The notes: generated from the letters alone by a model not told the origin. DNA of 64,000 bases from Streptomyces sp. NBC_00442 (GCF_036014195.1 NZ_CP107918.1:1054001-1118000); one strand, 5' to 3'. Shown: positions 15,945 to 25,295, counted from the stretch's first letter. Made by a program: numbers and translations.

Positions 15945-16445
15945 CTAGAAGAGCGCGTCCTCCGTCTCGCCCCTCTCGAAGGCCAGCAGCCGCTGCTTGC
16001 GGTCGAGGCCGCCGCCGTAGCCGGTGAGGCTGCCGTTGGCGCCGATGACGCGGTGGCAGGGGACGATGATGCCCACCGGGTTCTTGCCGTTGGCCAGGCC
16101 CACCGCGCGGGACGCGTTCGGGCTGCCGAGGGCTTCGGCCAGCTCGCCGTAGGAACGGGTCCGGCCGTACGGGATCTGCTGGAGCTGATGCCAGACGCGC
16201 TGCTGGAAAGGGGTGCCCAGCATGTTCAAGTCCAAGTCGAATTGGGTGAGTTCACCCGCGAAGTACGCCTCCAGCTGGCGGATCACCTCGGGGAAGGGGC
16301 CGCCGTCGGCGCGCTCGCCGAAGGTCTCCTGCGGTGGACGGTGACGCTGGTTCTCCATGTAGAGACGGCTCAGCACGCCGTCGGCTGCGACGAGGGTGAG
16401 CGGACCGTAGGGGCTGTCCACGACGGTGTGCGTGATGTGCGGCAC
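15945..16445 (-). CDS. ogt: Methylated-DNA--[protein]-cysteine S-methyltransferase (Ogt)
   Basis: 166 aa from GTG 16445, preceded by a strong AAGGAGG site. It transfers the methyl group from O6-methylguanine to its own Cys in a single-turnover repair reaction. The acceptor motif PCHRVIG is present within NPVGIIVPCHRV. The DNA-binding helix-turn-helix precedes it (FQQRVWHQLQQIPYGRTRSYGELAEALGSPNASRAVG, spread over residues 80-115). The N-terminal ribonuclease-like domain is complete. It lies 12 bp downstream of ada-alkA, so both alkylation-repair genes are one operon, presumably induced by methylated Ada. Confidence 0.96.
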   Translation of the reverse strand: MPHITHTVVDSPYGPLTLVAADGVLSRLYMENQRHRPPQETFGERADGGPFPEVIRQLEAYFAGELTQFDLDLNMLGTPFQQRVWHQLQQIPYGRTRSYGELAEALGSPNASRAVGLANGKNPVGIIVPCHRVIGANGSLTGYGGGLDRKQRLLAFERGETEDALF

Positions 16446-16457
16446 GACGGAACCTCC

Positions 16458-17951
16458 TTACGCGGGAAGGTAGTTGATGGCATGGTCTTCCGTCGCCCAG
16501 AGGTACTGGACGGCGTAGGCCCGCCAGGGCCGCCAGGCGGCAGCGGACGCGGTGAGCGCGGCGGGCGTGGACGGCAGCCCGAGGTTCTGGGCGGCCCGGC
16601 GCATGCCGAGGTCGGTCGGCAGGAAGGCGTCCGGGTCGCCGAGCGCGCGCATCGCGATCACCTCGACGGTCCAGGGTCCGAAGCCGGGCAGCTCCATGAG
16701 CTGGGCGCGCGCCAGGTCCCAGTCGCTGTCGAGACCGAGCCTGAGGGTGCCGTCGGCGAGGGCCGCGACGAGCGTGGTGAGCGTGGCGCGACGGCTGCGC
16801 GGCAGGGCCAGCGTCTCCGGGTCGATCTCCGCGAGCTGGGCGGGCGTCGGAAAGAGGTGGGTGAGGCCGCCCGCCGGATCGTGGACGCCCTGACCGTGCG
16901 CGACCACCAGTCGGGCCGCGTGCGTGCGGGCGGCGGCCGTCGAGACCTGCTGGCCGAGCACCGCCCGCACCGCGAACTCGGCGGCGTCGACCGTGCGCGG
17001 CACCCGCCGCCCCGGCGCCTTGTCGACCAGCGGCGCGAGCAGCGGGTCGGTGCGCAGCCGGTCGTCCACGGCGACGGGATCGGCGTCCAGGTCGAGCATC
17101 CAGCGGCACCTGCTGATGGCGATGGTGAGATCACGGAGGTCGGTGAGGTGGAGCACGCAGCCGATGTGTTCGGGCTGTGGCGTGAGCTCGGCGATGCCGT
17201 GCCCGTACGGGAGGGACAGAGTGCGGCGGAACGCGCCGTCGCGCCACTCCTCGACTCCGGGGACTCCGGTCGCCGCGAGGTGCCCGAACAGATTGTCCGG
17301 GGTCAGCGGGGCCCGGAAGGGCAGCCGCAGGGTGATCGCGCCCGGCGTCTGGCCGGCGATGCCCGGTGTGGCGCGGGCCCGCAGCTCGGTCGGGGCGAGC
17401 CCGAACACCTCGCGGACGGTGTCGTTGAAGGTGCGGATCGAGGAGAACCCGGCGGCGAAGGCGACCTCCGCCATGGGCAACGGGGTCGTCTCGATGAGCA
17501 GCCGCGCGGTCTGCGCGCGCTGCGCCCTCGCGAGGGCCAGGGGGCCCGCGCCGAGCTCGGCGAGCAACTGGCGCTCGATCTGGCGGGCGCTGTAGCCGAG
17601 GCGGGACGCGAGCCCCGGCACGCCTTCGCGGTCGACGACTCCGTCACGGATGAGGCGCATGGCGCGGGCGACGGTGTCGGCGCGCGCGTTCCACTGCGGC
17701 GAGCCGGGTGTCGTGTCGGGGCGGCACCGCTTGCAGGCCCGGAACCCCGCCTGCTGACAGGCGGCCGCGCTCGGGTAGAAGGTCATGTTCTCGACCTTGG
17801 GCGGCACGACCGGGCAGCTGGGCCGGCAGTAGATGCGGGTGGTGAGGACCGCCGTGAAGAACCAGCCGTCGAAGCGCGCGTCCTTCGACTGAACGGCGCG
17901 CACGCAGCGCTCGGTGTCGGTGTGCATCGGTGCGGGAGCGACGGGAGGCAT
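16458..17951 (-). CDS. alkA: Ada-AlkA fusion: methyl-sensing regulator and 3-methyladenine DNA glycosylase
   Basis: 497 aa with four parts in order. Residues 1-85 are the Ada zinc domain, with its four Cys in YCRPSCP and RACKRC; the first accepts methyl from phosphotriesters. Residues 90-190 are an AraC-type helix-turn-helix (LASRLGYSARQIERQL, MAEVAFAAGFSSIRTFND). Residues 195-300 are the AlkA N-terminal domain. The C-terminal part is an HhH-GPD glycosylase (FAVRAVLGQQVSTAAAR, LPGFGPWTVEVIAMRALGDP, FLPTDLGMRRA), where the Asp of PTDLG is catalytic. This fusion is common in actinobacteria. It probably activates its own promoter and ogt. ATG 17927 is an alternative start. Confidence 0.95.
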   Translation of the reverse strand: MPPVAPAPMHTDTERCVRAVQSKDARFDGWFFTAVLTTRIYCRPSCPVVPPKVENMTFYPSAAACQQAGFRACKRCRPDTTPGSPQWNARADTVARAMRLIRDGVVDREGVPGLASRLGYSARQIERQLLAELGAGPLALARAQRAQTARLLIETTPLPMAEVAFAAGFSSIRTFNDTVREVFGLAPTELRARATPGIAGQTPGAITLRLPFRAPLTPDNLFGHLAATGVPGVEEWRDGAFRRTLSLPYGHGIAELTPQPEHIGCVLHLTDLRDLTIAISRCRWMLDLDADPVAVDDRLRTDPLLAPLVDKAPGRRVPRTVDAAEFAVRAVLGQQVSTAAARTHAARLVVAHGQGVHDPAGGLTHLFPTPAQLAEIDPETLALPRSRRATLTTLVAALADGTLRLGLDSDWDLARAQLMELPGFGPWTVEVIAMRALGDPDAFLPTDLGMRRAAQNLGLPSTPAALTASAAAWRPWRAYAVQYLWATEDHAINYLPA

Positions 17952-18272
17952 GGCTCAAGCATCCGACACGGACCCCGCCCCCGCTGGCGAGAATCCGACA
18001 TCGAGCTCGCGGGGCCTGGGAGCCGTACGGGGTACGCGGGCCATCCGTGCACGGGGGGCCTCCATGCACGCGAGGCTTCCCCGCACGGGAGGGGCTTCCA
18101 TCGGTTCCGGGGTGGGGCGGTCGCGGGATCCGATGTGGGCACGGGCGCGAGGCGGCGGCGCGGTCGCGCGTGGGGTCCGCACGAGCTTCGGGCGGTGGCG
18201 TGAACACTTGTCCGGTCGGCGCGGAGTGTGGTCTCGTGGGCGTGATCACGCGGGCGGAACGAGGGGGCACCG
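17952..18272. other. Divergent intergenic region, no gene seen
   Basis: These 321 bp separate ada-alkA and the metallophosphoesterase. They should hold both promoters, including the Ada operator, but no box is clear enough to assign. Short imperfect repeats of ACGGGGGGCCTCC / ACGGGAGGGGCTTCC type occur at about 18051-18100, and a CGTGATCACG palindrome lies at about 18240-18249. Confidence 0.4.
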
Positions 18273-19151
18273 ATGGCGGACGGCAAGGGGCGGTTGCTGG
18301 CCATCAGCGACCTGCACATCGGATACGCCGAGAACCGCGCCCTGGTGGAGAAGATGGTGCCCGGTTCCGACGACGACTGGCTCCTGGTGGCCGGGGACGT
18401 CGCCGAGAAGGCCGCCGACATCCGCTGGGCCCTCGCCACCCTGGCGAGCCGCTTCCGCAAGGTCGTCTGGGCCCCCGGCAATCACGAACTGTGGACGCAT
18501 GCGAAGGACGACGTCACCCTGCGGGGCGCCGCTCGCTACTCACACCTGGTCGAGATGTGCCGCGACCTGGGCGTGCTCACCCCGGAGGACCCGTACCCGG
18601 TCTGGGACGGTCCCGGCGGCCCGGTCGCCGTCGCGCCGCTGTTCCTGCTGTACGACTACACCCTCCTGCCGGCCGGCAGGACCACCAAGAGCGAGGGGCT
18701 CGCCTACGCCTACGGGACCGGCGTCGTCTGCAACGACGAGTACCTGCTGCACCCCGACCCCTACCCGAGCCGCGAGGCCTGGTGCCGGGCCCGGGTGGCC
18801 GAGACGGAGCGCAGGCTCACCGCGCTGCCCGACGACCTGCCCACGGTCCTGGTCAACCACTACCCGTTGCACCGCCACCCCATGGACGTCCTGTGGTACC
18901 CCGAGTTCGCCATGTGGTGCGGCACCCTGCTGACCGCCGACTGGCACCGCAGGTTCCGCGTGTCCGCCATGGTGTACGGCCATCTCCACATCCCCCGGAC
19001 CACCTGGCACGAGGGGGTCCGCTTCGAGGAGGTGTCGCTCGGCTATCCCCGCGAATGGCGCACCCGTCCGAGCGCGCCGGGTCAGCTGCGCCGCATCCTG
19101 CCGGTCCCGGCCGAACACGAGGCGCCGGCCCTCAAGCACCGGACGGGCTGA
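18273..19151 (+). CDS. Calcineurin-like metallophosphoesterase
   Basis: 292 aa from ATG 18273 with a purine-rich GAGGGGG site. The five metal-ligand blocks of the family are present in order: ISDLHIGY (D-x-H), VAGDVAEK (GD), APGNHELW (GNHE), VLVNHYPLH (NH) and VYGHLHIPRTTW (GHxH). A dinuclear metal centre is therefore expected, hydrolysing phosphomonoesters or diesters. No signal peptide; cytoplasmic. In several Streptomyces genomes a similar gene lies beside a 4'-phosphopantetheinyl transferase, as far as I recall; here the next gene is a convergent macrodomain protein. Substrate unknown. Confidence 0.88.
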   Translation: MADGKGRLLAISDLHIGYAENRALVEKMVPGSDDDWLLVAGDVAEKAADIRWALATLASRFRKVVWAPGNHELWTHAKDDVTLRGAARYSHLVEMCRDLGVLTPEDPYPVWDGPGGPVAVAPLFLLYDYTLLPAGRTTKSEGLAYAYGTGVVCNDEYLLHPDPYPSREAWCRARVAETERRLTALPDDLPTVLVNHYPLHRHPMDVLWYPEFAMWCGTLLTADWHRRFRVSAMVYGHLHIPRTTWHEGVRFEEVSLGYPREWRTRPSAPGQLRRILPVPAEHEAPALKHRTG

Positions 19152-19165
19152 CCGGGAAGCCGTTG

Positions 19166-19194
19166 CCGGTTCCGGTTCCGGTTCCGGTTCCGGT
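19166..19194. repeat. CCGGTT hexanucleotide microsatellite, 4.8 copies
   Basis: Perfect tandem CCGGTT units start 15 bp after the metallophosphoesterase stop, in a non-coding gap. Copy number could vary between strains by slippage. Confidence 0.9.
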
Positions 19195-19291
19195 GACAGT
19201 GCACGCCGGAGTCCCCAACTCCCCTTCGACGCAGGGTCAGTGACGGAACGTCAGTCAATGGACGCACCCTATGGACGTCGGCCGACGGTCC

Positions 19292-19813
19292 TCAGCCGAC
19301 CTGCTCGGCGAAGGCGGCGTACGCCCGCTCGTCGAAGAGCACGAACCTGACCTCTTCCACCGCCGTCCTCGCGCCCCGCACCGCGTCCACCGCGATGCGC
19401 GCGGCATCCTCGACGGGCCACGCGTAGACCCCCGTGGAGATAGCCGGGAACGCGACCGTGCGCGCACCGAGCTCGTCGGCCACCCGGAGCGACTCCCGGT
19501 AGCAGGAGGCGAGCAGCGGCTCGTCACCGCTGCCGGCCCGGTACACCGGGCCGACCGTGTGGATCACGTGGCGTGCGGGCAGCAGGCCCGCCGTGGTGGC
19601 GACCGCCCGGCCCGTGGCCAGGCCCTTGCCGTACTGCGAGGCCCGCAGGTCACGGCATGCGGCGAGGACAGCCGGGCCGCCCCGCCGGTGGATCGCGCCG
19701 TCCACCCCGCCGCCGCCGAGAAGCGAGGAGTTCGCCGCGTTGACGATGGCGTCGACCTCCTGTTCGGTGATGTCGCCGCGCACCAGGACGATCTCCGCCC
19801 GCGCCGCCGTCAC
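19292..19813 (-). CDS. Macrodomain protein, ADP-ribose (deacyl)hydrolase type
   Basis: 173 aa from GTG 19813, which overlaps the upstream oxidoreductase stop (GTGA). It is a single macrodomain of the MacroD/YmdB class that removes O-acyl groups or ADP-ribose from ADP-ribosylated targets. The ligand loops are intact: [20 protein letters not shown] holds the catalytic Asn and Asp, and [13 protein letters not shown] forms the diphosphate loop. [10 protein letters not shown] is also typical. Translational coupling with an FAD oxidoreductase is unusual and its meaning is not clear. Start chosen by overlap. Confidence 0.92.
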   Translation of the reverse strand: MTAARAEIVLVRGDITEQEVDAIVNAANSSLLGGGGVDGAIHRRGGPAVLAACRDLRASQYGKGLATGRAVATTAGLLPARHVIHTVGPVYRAGSGDEPLLASCYRESLRVADELGARTVAFPAISTGVYAWPVEDAARIAVDAVRGARTAVEEVRFVLFDERAYAAFAEQVG

Positions 19814-21234
19814 CGCAGGTCCGCCCTGCGCAGGGCGCGCCACACGGCCTTCGCCGCGTTGTGGCCGGACATGCCGTGCACGCCGGGGCCCGGCCAGGCG
19901 GCCGACGAGCACAGGAACACCGAGGGGTGCCGGGTCGTGTAGGGGAAGAGGGAGACCTTCGGGCGGAGCAGCAGCTGGAGGCCGCGGGCCGCGCCGCAGG
20001 CGATGTCGCCGCCGACGTAGTTGGCGTTGCGGGCGGCGAGCTGGGGCGGGCCCGCGGTCGCCCGAGCCAGAACCCGGTCGCGGAACCCGGGCGCGAACCG
20101 CTCGATCTGCCGCTCGATGGCGTCCGTGGCGTCGCCCTCCCACCCGTTGGGGACGTGCCCGTACGCCCAGAACACATGCTTTCCCTCGGGCGCGCGGGAC
20201 GCGTCGACGAGGCTCGGCTGGGCCGTGATCAGGAACGGCGTCGCGGGCGCGGTGCCGGTGGAGGCCTGGCTGAGGGCGGCGCCGATCTCGCGGCTCGACG
20301 GCCCGATCTGGACCGTGCCGGCCATCCGGGCCTCGTGCGCGGTCCACGGCACGGGCCCGTCCAGGGCGTAGTCGATCTTGAAGGCGGCGGCTCCGTACCG
20401 GTAGCCGTCGTAGGCGCGGCCCAGGCCCGCGATCCGGGCGAGAGCGGTCGGCGAGGTGTCGAAGAGGTAGGCGCGGGCCGGCGGCAGGTCGTCAAGGCGC
20501 TTCACCTCGAACCCGGTGTGGACGGCTCCGCCCAGGTCCCGCAGGTACGCGGTGAGCGCGTCGGAGATCGACTGGGAGCCGCCGCGCGGCAGCGGCCAGC
20601 CGTTCTCGTGCGCGGCGAGCGCGAAGAGCAGACCGACGCCCGCGGTGGCGATGCCGTTCAGCGGGGCGATGACATGGGCGACGAGGCCGGCCATCAGGGC
20701 GCGCGCCCGGTCGTCGCGGAAGCGGCGCATCAGCCAGCTGTACGGCGGCAGGCCCACCGCGCCGAACCGCGCGAGGCCGAGGGGGTCGCGCGGCAGCGCG
20801 GTCGACGGCAGCGACATGAAGTCCCGTGCCAGAACGTCCCACTTGCCGAGGTAGGGGGCGATCAGACGGCGGTAGGCGCCGGCGTCGCGCGGGCCGAAGG
20901 AGCCCGCGGTCTCGGCGACCGACCGGGACAGGACCGCGGCCGTGCCGTCGTCGAAGGGGTGCGCCATCGGCAGCTCGGGGTGCAGCCATTCCAGTCCGTA
21001 CCGCTTCAGCGGCATGGTGGCGAAGACGGGCGAGCCGATGCCCAGCGGGTGGACCGCGGAGCACGGGTCGTGGCGGAAGCCCGGGAGGGTGAGCTCCTCG
21101 GTCCGGGCGCCGCCGCCCACGGTGTCCTTGGCCTCGAAGACCTCGACGCCCAGTCCCCTCCTTGCCAGTTCGACGGCGGCGGTCAGCCCGTTGGGGCCCG
21201 CCCCCACGACGACTGCATCGAGCATCGGCGCCAC
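19810..21234 (-). CDS. FAD-dependent oxidoreductase, phytoene-desaturase-like
   Basis: 474 aa. The N-terminus is a Rossmann dinucleotide-binding fold ([19 protein letters not shown], then [18 protein letters not shown]), and the C-terminal flavin-closing motif is [20 protein letters not shown]. This pattern belongs to the amine-oxidase/phytoene-desaturase superfamily, nearest to the uncharacterised 'PYROXD2-like' proteins. About 470 aa is normal for the group. No carotenoid genes surround it, so carotenoid function is unlikely. Start ATG 21234; ATG 21225 (MLDAVVVG) is equally possible. Divergent from the nucleotidyltransferase with an 83-bp gap. Confidence 0.82.
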   Translation of the reverse strand: MAPMLDAVVVGAGPNGLTAAVELARRGLGVEVFEAKDTVGGGARTEELTLPGFRHDPCSAVHPLGIGSPVFATMPLKRYGLEWLHPELPMAHPFDDGTAAVLSRSVAETAGSFGPRDAGAYRRLIAPYLGKWDVLARDFMSLPSTALPRDPLGLARFGAVGLPPYSWLMRRFRDDRARALMAGLVAHVIAPLNGIATAGVGLLFALAAHENGWPLPRGGSQSISDALTAYLRDLGGAVHTGFEVKRLDDLPPARAYLFDTSPTALARIAGLGRAYDGYRYGAAAFKIDYALDGPVPWTAHEARMAGTVQIGPSSREIGAALSQASTGTAPATPFLITAQPSLVDASRAPEGKHVFWAYGHVPNGWEGDATDAIERQIERFAPGFRDRVLARATAGPPQLAARNANYVGGDIACGAARGLQLLLRPKVSLFPYTTRHPSVFLCSSAAWPGPGVHGMSGHNAAKAVWRALRRADLR

Positions 21235-21317
21235 CTCGGACTTTCCTCACACCACGGCCAGGGGCCCCAGGATATTCCGGGTGCACCGACAATCCGGCCC
21301 GGGGTAGCGTCCGGCCG

Positions 21318-22136
21318 GTGAACTCGCAGCCGGACTCCGCCTTCAGCGCCCGCGTCCTCGCTCTCGCCGAGCGGCTCACCGAGGTGCCCGGGGTGCGGGC
21401 CGTCGCCCTGGGCGGCAGCCGCGCCCGCGGCACGCACCGGCCGGACTCCGACTGGGACCTGGGTGTCTATTACCGCGGCGAGCCGGACGTTGGCGCGCTG
21501 GCCCGGCTGGCCGAAGAGGTCACGGGCGCCCCGGTGGAGGTGGCGGGGCCCGGCGGCTGGGGCCCCTGGGTGAACGGCGGCGCCTGGCTGACGCTCGACG
21601 GCGTCGCGGTCGACTGGATCCTGCGCGACCTCGACCGGGTGGAACACGTCTGGGCGCGGTGCGTCGAGGGCCGGTACGAGGTCGGTGTGCAGCCGGGTCA
21701 CCCGCTCGGCTTCTGGTCGCCCGCCTATCCCGGGGAGGTCGCCCTCGGCCGCGTACTGGCCGATCCCCAGGGCGAGTTGACGCGACTTCAGGTACGGACG
21801 CGGCGCTATCCGGAGCCGCTGCGGGCGGCGCTGGTCGCGGCCGCCTGGGAGGCGGAGTTCTCCGTGGCGGCCGCGCGCAAGTCGGCCGGCTCGGGCGATG
21901 TGCTGCACGTGTCGCTGTGCCTGTCGCGGGCCTTCGGCGTCCTCGCCCAGTCGCTGCACGCCCATCACCGGCGCTGGCTGCTCAACGAGAAGGGTGCGCT
22001 GGCCTCGGCGGCCGCTCTGCCCGCGACGCCCCCGCGCTTCGCCGAGCGGACGGCGGCCGCCCTGACCGTCCTCGGCATCGAGGCGGTCGACCTCGCGGAC
22101 ACGCTCGTCGGCGACGTACGGACCGCCCTGTCCTGA
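21318..22136 (+). CDS. Nucleotidyltransferase-domain protein (aminoglycoside adenylyltransferase-like fold)
   Basis: 272 aa from GTG 21318. The N-terminal polymerase-beta-type domain has GGSRARGTHRPDSDWDLGV, with the G-S and D-x-D metal-binding pattern complete. A third acidic strand follows around LDGVAVDWILRD. The C-terminal 130 residues are helical (AALVAAAWEAEFSVAAARKSA), like the substrate-binding helical domain of kanamycin/aminoglycoside nucleotidyltransferases. It presumably transfers NMP to a small molecule or protein, but no evidence points to antibiotic resistance. Upstream in-frame codons lie in the promoter gap and are rejected. Confidence 0.8.
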   Translation: MNSQPDSAFSARVLALAERLTEVPGVRAVALGGSRARGTHRPDSDWDLGVYYRGEPDVGALARLAEEVTGAPVEVAGPGGWGPWVNGGAWLTLDGVAVDWILRDLDRVEHVWARCVEGRYEVGVQPGHPLGFWSPAYPGEVALGRVLADPQGELTRLQVRTRRYPEPLRAALVAAAWEAEFSVAAARKSAGSGDVLHVSLCLSRAFGVLAQSLHAHHRRWLLNEKGALASAAALPATPPRFAERTAAALTVLGIEAVDLADTLVGDVRTALS

Positions 22137-22155
22137 CGGCGCCCCGCCTCCTCGT

Positions 22156-22244
22156 GTCACACCCCGCCGGAGCTCCGCGGCGCCACATCCCGCCGAACCC
22201 CCGGGGGCACCACGCCGAGGGCCCGCGTCACACCCCGCCGGAGC
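22156..22244. repeat. 18-bp direct repeat in a short intergenic gap
   Basis: GTCACACCCCGCCGGAGC occurs perfectly at 22156-22173 and 22227-22244, with a degenerate copy (CACATCCCGCCGAAC) between them. The gap between the convergent nucleotidyltransferase and IMPase genes is otherwise empty. Confidence 0.7.
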
Positions 22245-22286
22245 CGGCCGCCCGGCAGCCCCGCCAGAATCCCCGTCCCGCTCCCC

Positions 22287-23114
22287 TCACTCCCCCGCCA
22301 GGAGCCCACGGACGCGGTCCGCCGTCGCCGCGTCGCGGGCCGCGGTGAACGGCAGTGCGTTGCCCCCGGTGATACGGAACGGCACCCCGGCGACGGTGGT
22401 CTGCGCGCCGCCCGCCTCGGCGACGAGGAGCAGCCCCGCCGCGTGGTCCCAGGCGTACTCCCAGGAGAACGCCAGCGCGTCCAGCTCCCCACGGGCGATC
22501 GCCAGGTATTCGAGGCCTGCCGAGCCGCAGGGCACGGCCTCCACCCCGTCGGTGCGCAGGCTCAGGAGGGCCCGCTTCTGCTCGGGCGTCGTGTAGTCCG
22601 GGTGCGAGGTGGCGACCCGGAGCACCGCGCCCGGTTCGGGTGAACCGGCGTGCAGCGGCTCGCCGTTGAGGGTGGCGCCCCGGCCCCGGACCGCCACGGC
22701 CATCTCGTCGAGCGCGGGCGCGTACGTCCACGACGCCAGGAGTTCGCCGTGGTGGGCGAGCGCGACCAGGGTACAGAACCCCGCTTCGCCGCGGACGAAC
22801 TGTCGGGTGCCGTCGACCGGGTCGACGATCCACACCGGCGCCTCGCCGCGCAGCGCCTCGTAGATGGCCGGGTCGGCGTGCACGGCCTCCTCGCCGACGA
22901 CCACCGAGCCGGGAAGTATCGCCGTGAGGGCGGCGGTCAGATGCTCCTCCGCCAGCCGGTCGGCGACCGTCACGAGGTCGTGCGGGCCGTTCTTCTCGGT
23001 GATTTCGTGCACGGCGAGCTGCCGGAAGCGCGGCATGATCTCGGCGGCCGCCGCCTTGCGGACGGCTTCTTCCACCGATGCCGGACCATCTGCGAGAAAA
23101 CCTTCGTCGATCAT
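22287..23114 (-). CDS. Inositol monophosphatase family protein
   Basis: 275 aa from ATG 23114 (MIDEGFLADG). It is a Mg-dependent phosphomonoesterase of the IMPase/histidinol-phosphatase/CysQ superfamily. Metal-binding motifs: VVVGEE (Glu of motif 1), WIVDPVDGTRQFVRG (motif A, DPxDGT) and YAWDHAAGLLLVAEAGG (motif B, WDxAAG). All key acidic residues are present. The frame upstream of 23114 is open to 23225 but is Pro/Arg-rich and lacks a start signal. Substrate could be myo-inositol-1-phosphate, histidinol phosphate or PAP. Unlinked to his or ino genes here. Confidence 0.88.
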   Translation of the reverse strand: MIDEGFLADGPASVEEAVRKAAAAEIMPRFRQLAVHEITEKNGPHDLVTVADRLAEEHLTAALTAILPGSVVVGEEAVHADPAIYEALRGEAPVWIVDPVDGTRQFVRGEAGFCTLVALAHHGELLASWTYAPALDEMAVAVRGRGATLNGEPLHAGSPEPGAVLRVATSHPDYTTPEQKRALLSLRTDGVEAVPCGSAGLEYLAIARGELDALAFSWEYAWDHAAGLLLVAEAGGAQTTVAGVPFRITGGNALPFTAARDAATADRVRGLLAGE

Positions 23115-23288
23115 GCGTCCAGCAAAACACGCGGCACTGACAACCGGCGAGCCGCGTCCGATCCCCCGGTGAACAGCGCGTGGCCCCCGCGTGAATCCCG
23201 GCCGGCCCGGCCGGTGGAGCGGCACGGGGCGGAATACCGCGGGGCCCGACTACCGTTGAGCCGGCTCGGAGCAGAGGGAGGCACAACG

Positions 23289-24344
23289 GTGCACGGCGAA
23301 TACAAGGTCCCCGGCGGCAAGCTCGTCGTCGTCGATCTGGAGACCCGCGACGGCGTCCTGCGGGACGTGCGGGTCGCGGGCGACTTCTTCCTCGAACCCG
23401 ACGAGGCCATCGAGGCGATCGACGGCGCCCTGGAAGGCGCCCCCGCCGACACCACGGCGGCCGGCCTCTCGGCCCGTATCGACGCGGCCCTGCCGCCCGG
23501 CACCACCATGTACGGGCTGTCGTCCGACGGTGTCGCGGTGGCCGTGCGCCGTGCGCTGGCCCATGCCACCGACTGGAACGACTACGACTGGCAGCTGATC
23601 CACGACGGCCCGCAGCCGCCCGCCCTGCACATGGCGCTCGACGAGGTCGTCACCGCCGAGGTCGCGGCCGGCCGGCGTCCGCCGACCCTGCGGGTGTGGG
23701 AGTGGGCCGCTCCCGCGGTGGTCATCGGCAGCTTCCAGTCGCTGCGCAACGAGGTCGACCCCGAGGGCGCCGAACGCCACGGCATCACGGTCGTGCGGCG
23801 GATCAGCGGCGGCGGTGCCATGTTCATCGAGCCGGGCAACACCATCACGTACTCGCTGTCGGTGCCCGACGCCCTCGTACAGGGCCTGTCCTTCGCGGAC
23901 AGCTACGCCTACCTCGACGACTGGGTGCTCGGCGCGCTCGGCGACATGGGGATCAAGGCCTGGTACCAGCCGCTCAACGACATCGCGACGGAGGCCGGCA
24001 AGATCGCGGGGGCGGCGCAGAAGCGGATGGTCGCGGGCGGCGGCGCGGTGCTGCACCACGTGACGATGGCGTACGACATCGACGCGGACAAGATGACGGA
24101 CGTGCTGCGCATCGGCAAGGAGAAGCTGTCGGACAAGGGCACGAGGAGCGCGAAGAAGCGGGTCGACCCGCTGCGGCGCCAGACCGGCCTCGCGCGCGAG
24201 GCCGTCATCGACCGGATGATCGCGTCGTTCCGCGCCCGGTACGGTCTCTCCGAAGGCAGGGTCACGGACGAGGAGATGGTCCGGGCGCGTGAGCTCGCGG
24301 CCGCCAAGTTCGCCACCGATGAGTGGACGGCGCGCGTCCCGTAG
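23289..24344 (+). CDS. lplA: Lipoate--protein ligase with accessory domain at the N-terminus
   Basis: 351 aa from GTG 23289, preceded by a GGGAGG site. Residues 1-85 (YKVPGGKLVVVDLETRDG, LRDVRVAGDFFLEPDEAIE) resemble the accessory domain that normally follows the catalytic domain in bacterial LplA. The catalytic BPL/LplA domain comes after: NDYDWQLIHDG, PTLRVWEWAAPAVVIGSFQ, VVRRISGGGAMFIEPGNT (RRxxGGG), and the active-site Lys in GKIAGAAQKRMVAGGGAVLH. It activates free lipoate with ATP and attaches it to E2/GcvH lysines. The swapped order resembles archaeal two-protein ligases and may be a fusion of those halves. Confidence 0.88.
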   Translation: MHGEYKVPGGKLVVVDLETRDGVLRDVRVAGDFFLEPDEAIEAIDGALEGAPADTTAAGLSARIDAALPPGTTMYGLSSDGVAVAVRRALAHATDWNDYDWQLIHDGPQPPALHMALDEVVTAEVAAGRRPPTLRVWEWAAPAVVIGSFQSLRNEVDPEGAERHGITVVRRISGGGAMFIEPGNTITYSLSVPDALVQGLSFADSYAYLDDWVLGALGDMGIKAWYQPLNDIATEAGKIAGAAQKRMVAGGGAVLHHVTMAYDIDADKMTDVLRIGKEKLSDKGTRSAKKRVDPLRRQTGLAREAVIDRMIASFRARYGLSEGRVTDEEMVRARELAAAKFATDEWTARVP

Positions 24345-24397
24345 GAACGGCGCGTTCCGCAGGACGGCGCACGGCGTGGAGGAACGGGGACCGGTGG

Positions 24398-25291
24398 ATG
24401 GCTGAGCGGTCGATGCGGCTGGACGGGCCCGAGGTGGCGCCGCTGCGGGTGGAGACCGCGGCGGGCGGGCGGCTTCTTGTGCGCCAAGGCGCGGAGCCGG
24501 TCCTGTTCGCGGTGCAGCGGGCCTCCCGCCGGGGGCTGCACTATGCGAGGACGGGCCGCTACGTCTCGCCCGTGCCGCCGCTGCGGGCCGCGCGGGCCCG
24601 CTCGTTCGCCACCTCGCGGCCCTGCTCGGCCCGCTGGTCGCACCACTTCGGCGCCGCTCTGCGCGCGAGCCCCAACGGGCCGCTGCACCAGGGGGATTGG
24701 CGGCTGCTCGGCTCGCTGCCCCGCTGGTTCGCCGACGCCAACTGGCCCAAGCTGCTCGCGCACGATCCCGACCGGGGCCACCTGACCTGGTTCGGCTACG
24801 GCGACCCCGTCGAGGACGCCCGCGATCTGCTTCCCCTGCGCCGCCTGTCCCCGCCGGACGCCCCGCGCGTGAAGGCCTTCCGCCGCCTGTACCGCGAGGG
24901 CGTACTGCCCCCGGTGCTCCTGTGGTGGATCAGCGGCCTGAACTCCCCCGTCGTGCTCGACGGCCACGACCGCCTCACGGCCGCGCTCGCGGAGGGCGGC
25001 CGCCCGGAGCTGCTCGTCCTGACCCGCGCCGTGCCGGACGGCTGGGCCGGGCCGGCGATGGACCGGCGCATCGAGGCGTACGAGGACCACGTACACCGTC
25101 AGGAGGCGGAAGGCGGACCGCTCGCCTCCTTGCTGATCTCGCACGAGTCCCGCAGGTTCGCGGCGGACCTCACAGCCCTGGAGGACGCCGCCGCCCTCAC
25201 CCGCGGCTGGCCCCTGCCGGGCGGCCCCGACGCGTGGCAGCGGGCCGTCGACGCCTGCGCGCCGGGCTGGGAGCCGGGCCCGGCGGACTGA
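24398..25291 (+). CDS. Conserved protein of unknown function with a ParB-like DGH-R motif
   Basis: 297 aa from ATG 24398. I do not recognise a named family. The first 110 residues are basic (SRRGLHYARTGRYV, ARWSHHFGAALRA). The middle contains SGLNSPVVLDGHDRLTAALAEG, which looks like the DGHHR-type box of ParB/sulfiredoxin-like folds. That fold uses it to bind a nucleotide or a backbone phosphate. The C-terminal 90 residues are helical and acidic. No signal peptide or membrane span. Isolated gene between lplA (54 bp upstream) and a convergent oxidoreductase; no operon clue. A nucleotide-related role is a guess. Confidence 0.6.
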   Translation: MAERSMRLDGPEVAPLRVETAAGGRLLVRQGAEPVLFAVQRASRRGLHYARTGRYVSPVPPLRAARARSFATSRPCSARWSHHFGAALRASPNGPLHQGDWRLLGSLPRWFADANWPKLLAHDPDRGHLTWFGYGDPVEDARDLLPLRRLSPPDAPRVKAFRRLYREGVLPPVLLWWISGLNSPVVLDGHDRLTAALAEGGRPELLVLTRAVPDGWAGPAMDRRIEAYEDHVHRQEAEGGPLASLLISHESRRFAADLTALEDAAALTRGWPLPGGPDAWQRAVDACAPGWEPGPAD

Positions 25292-25295
25292 CGGT

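Noticed and set aside
19166..19194. CCGGTT repeats as a regulatory site
   Set aside because: A simple microsatellite in a convergent gap with no nearby start; more likely replication slippage.
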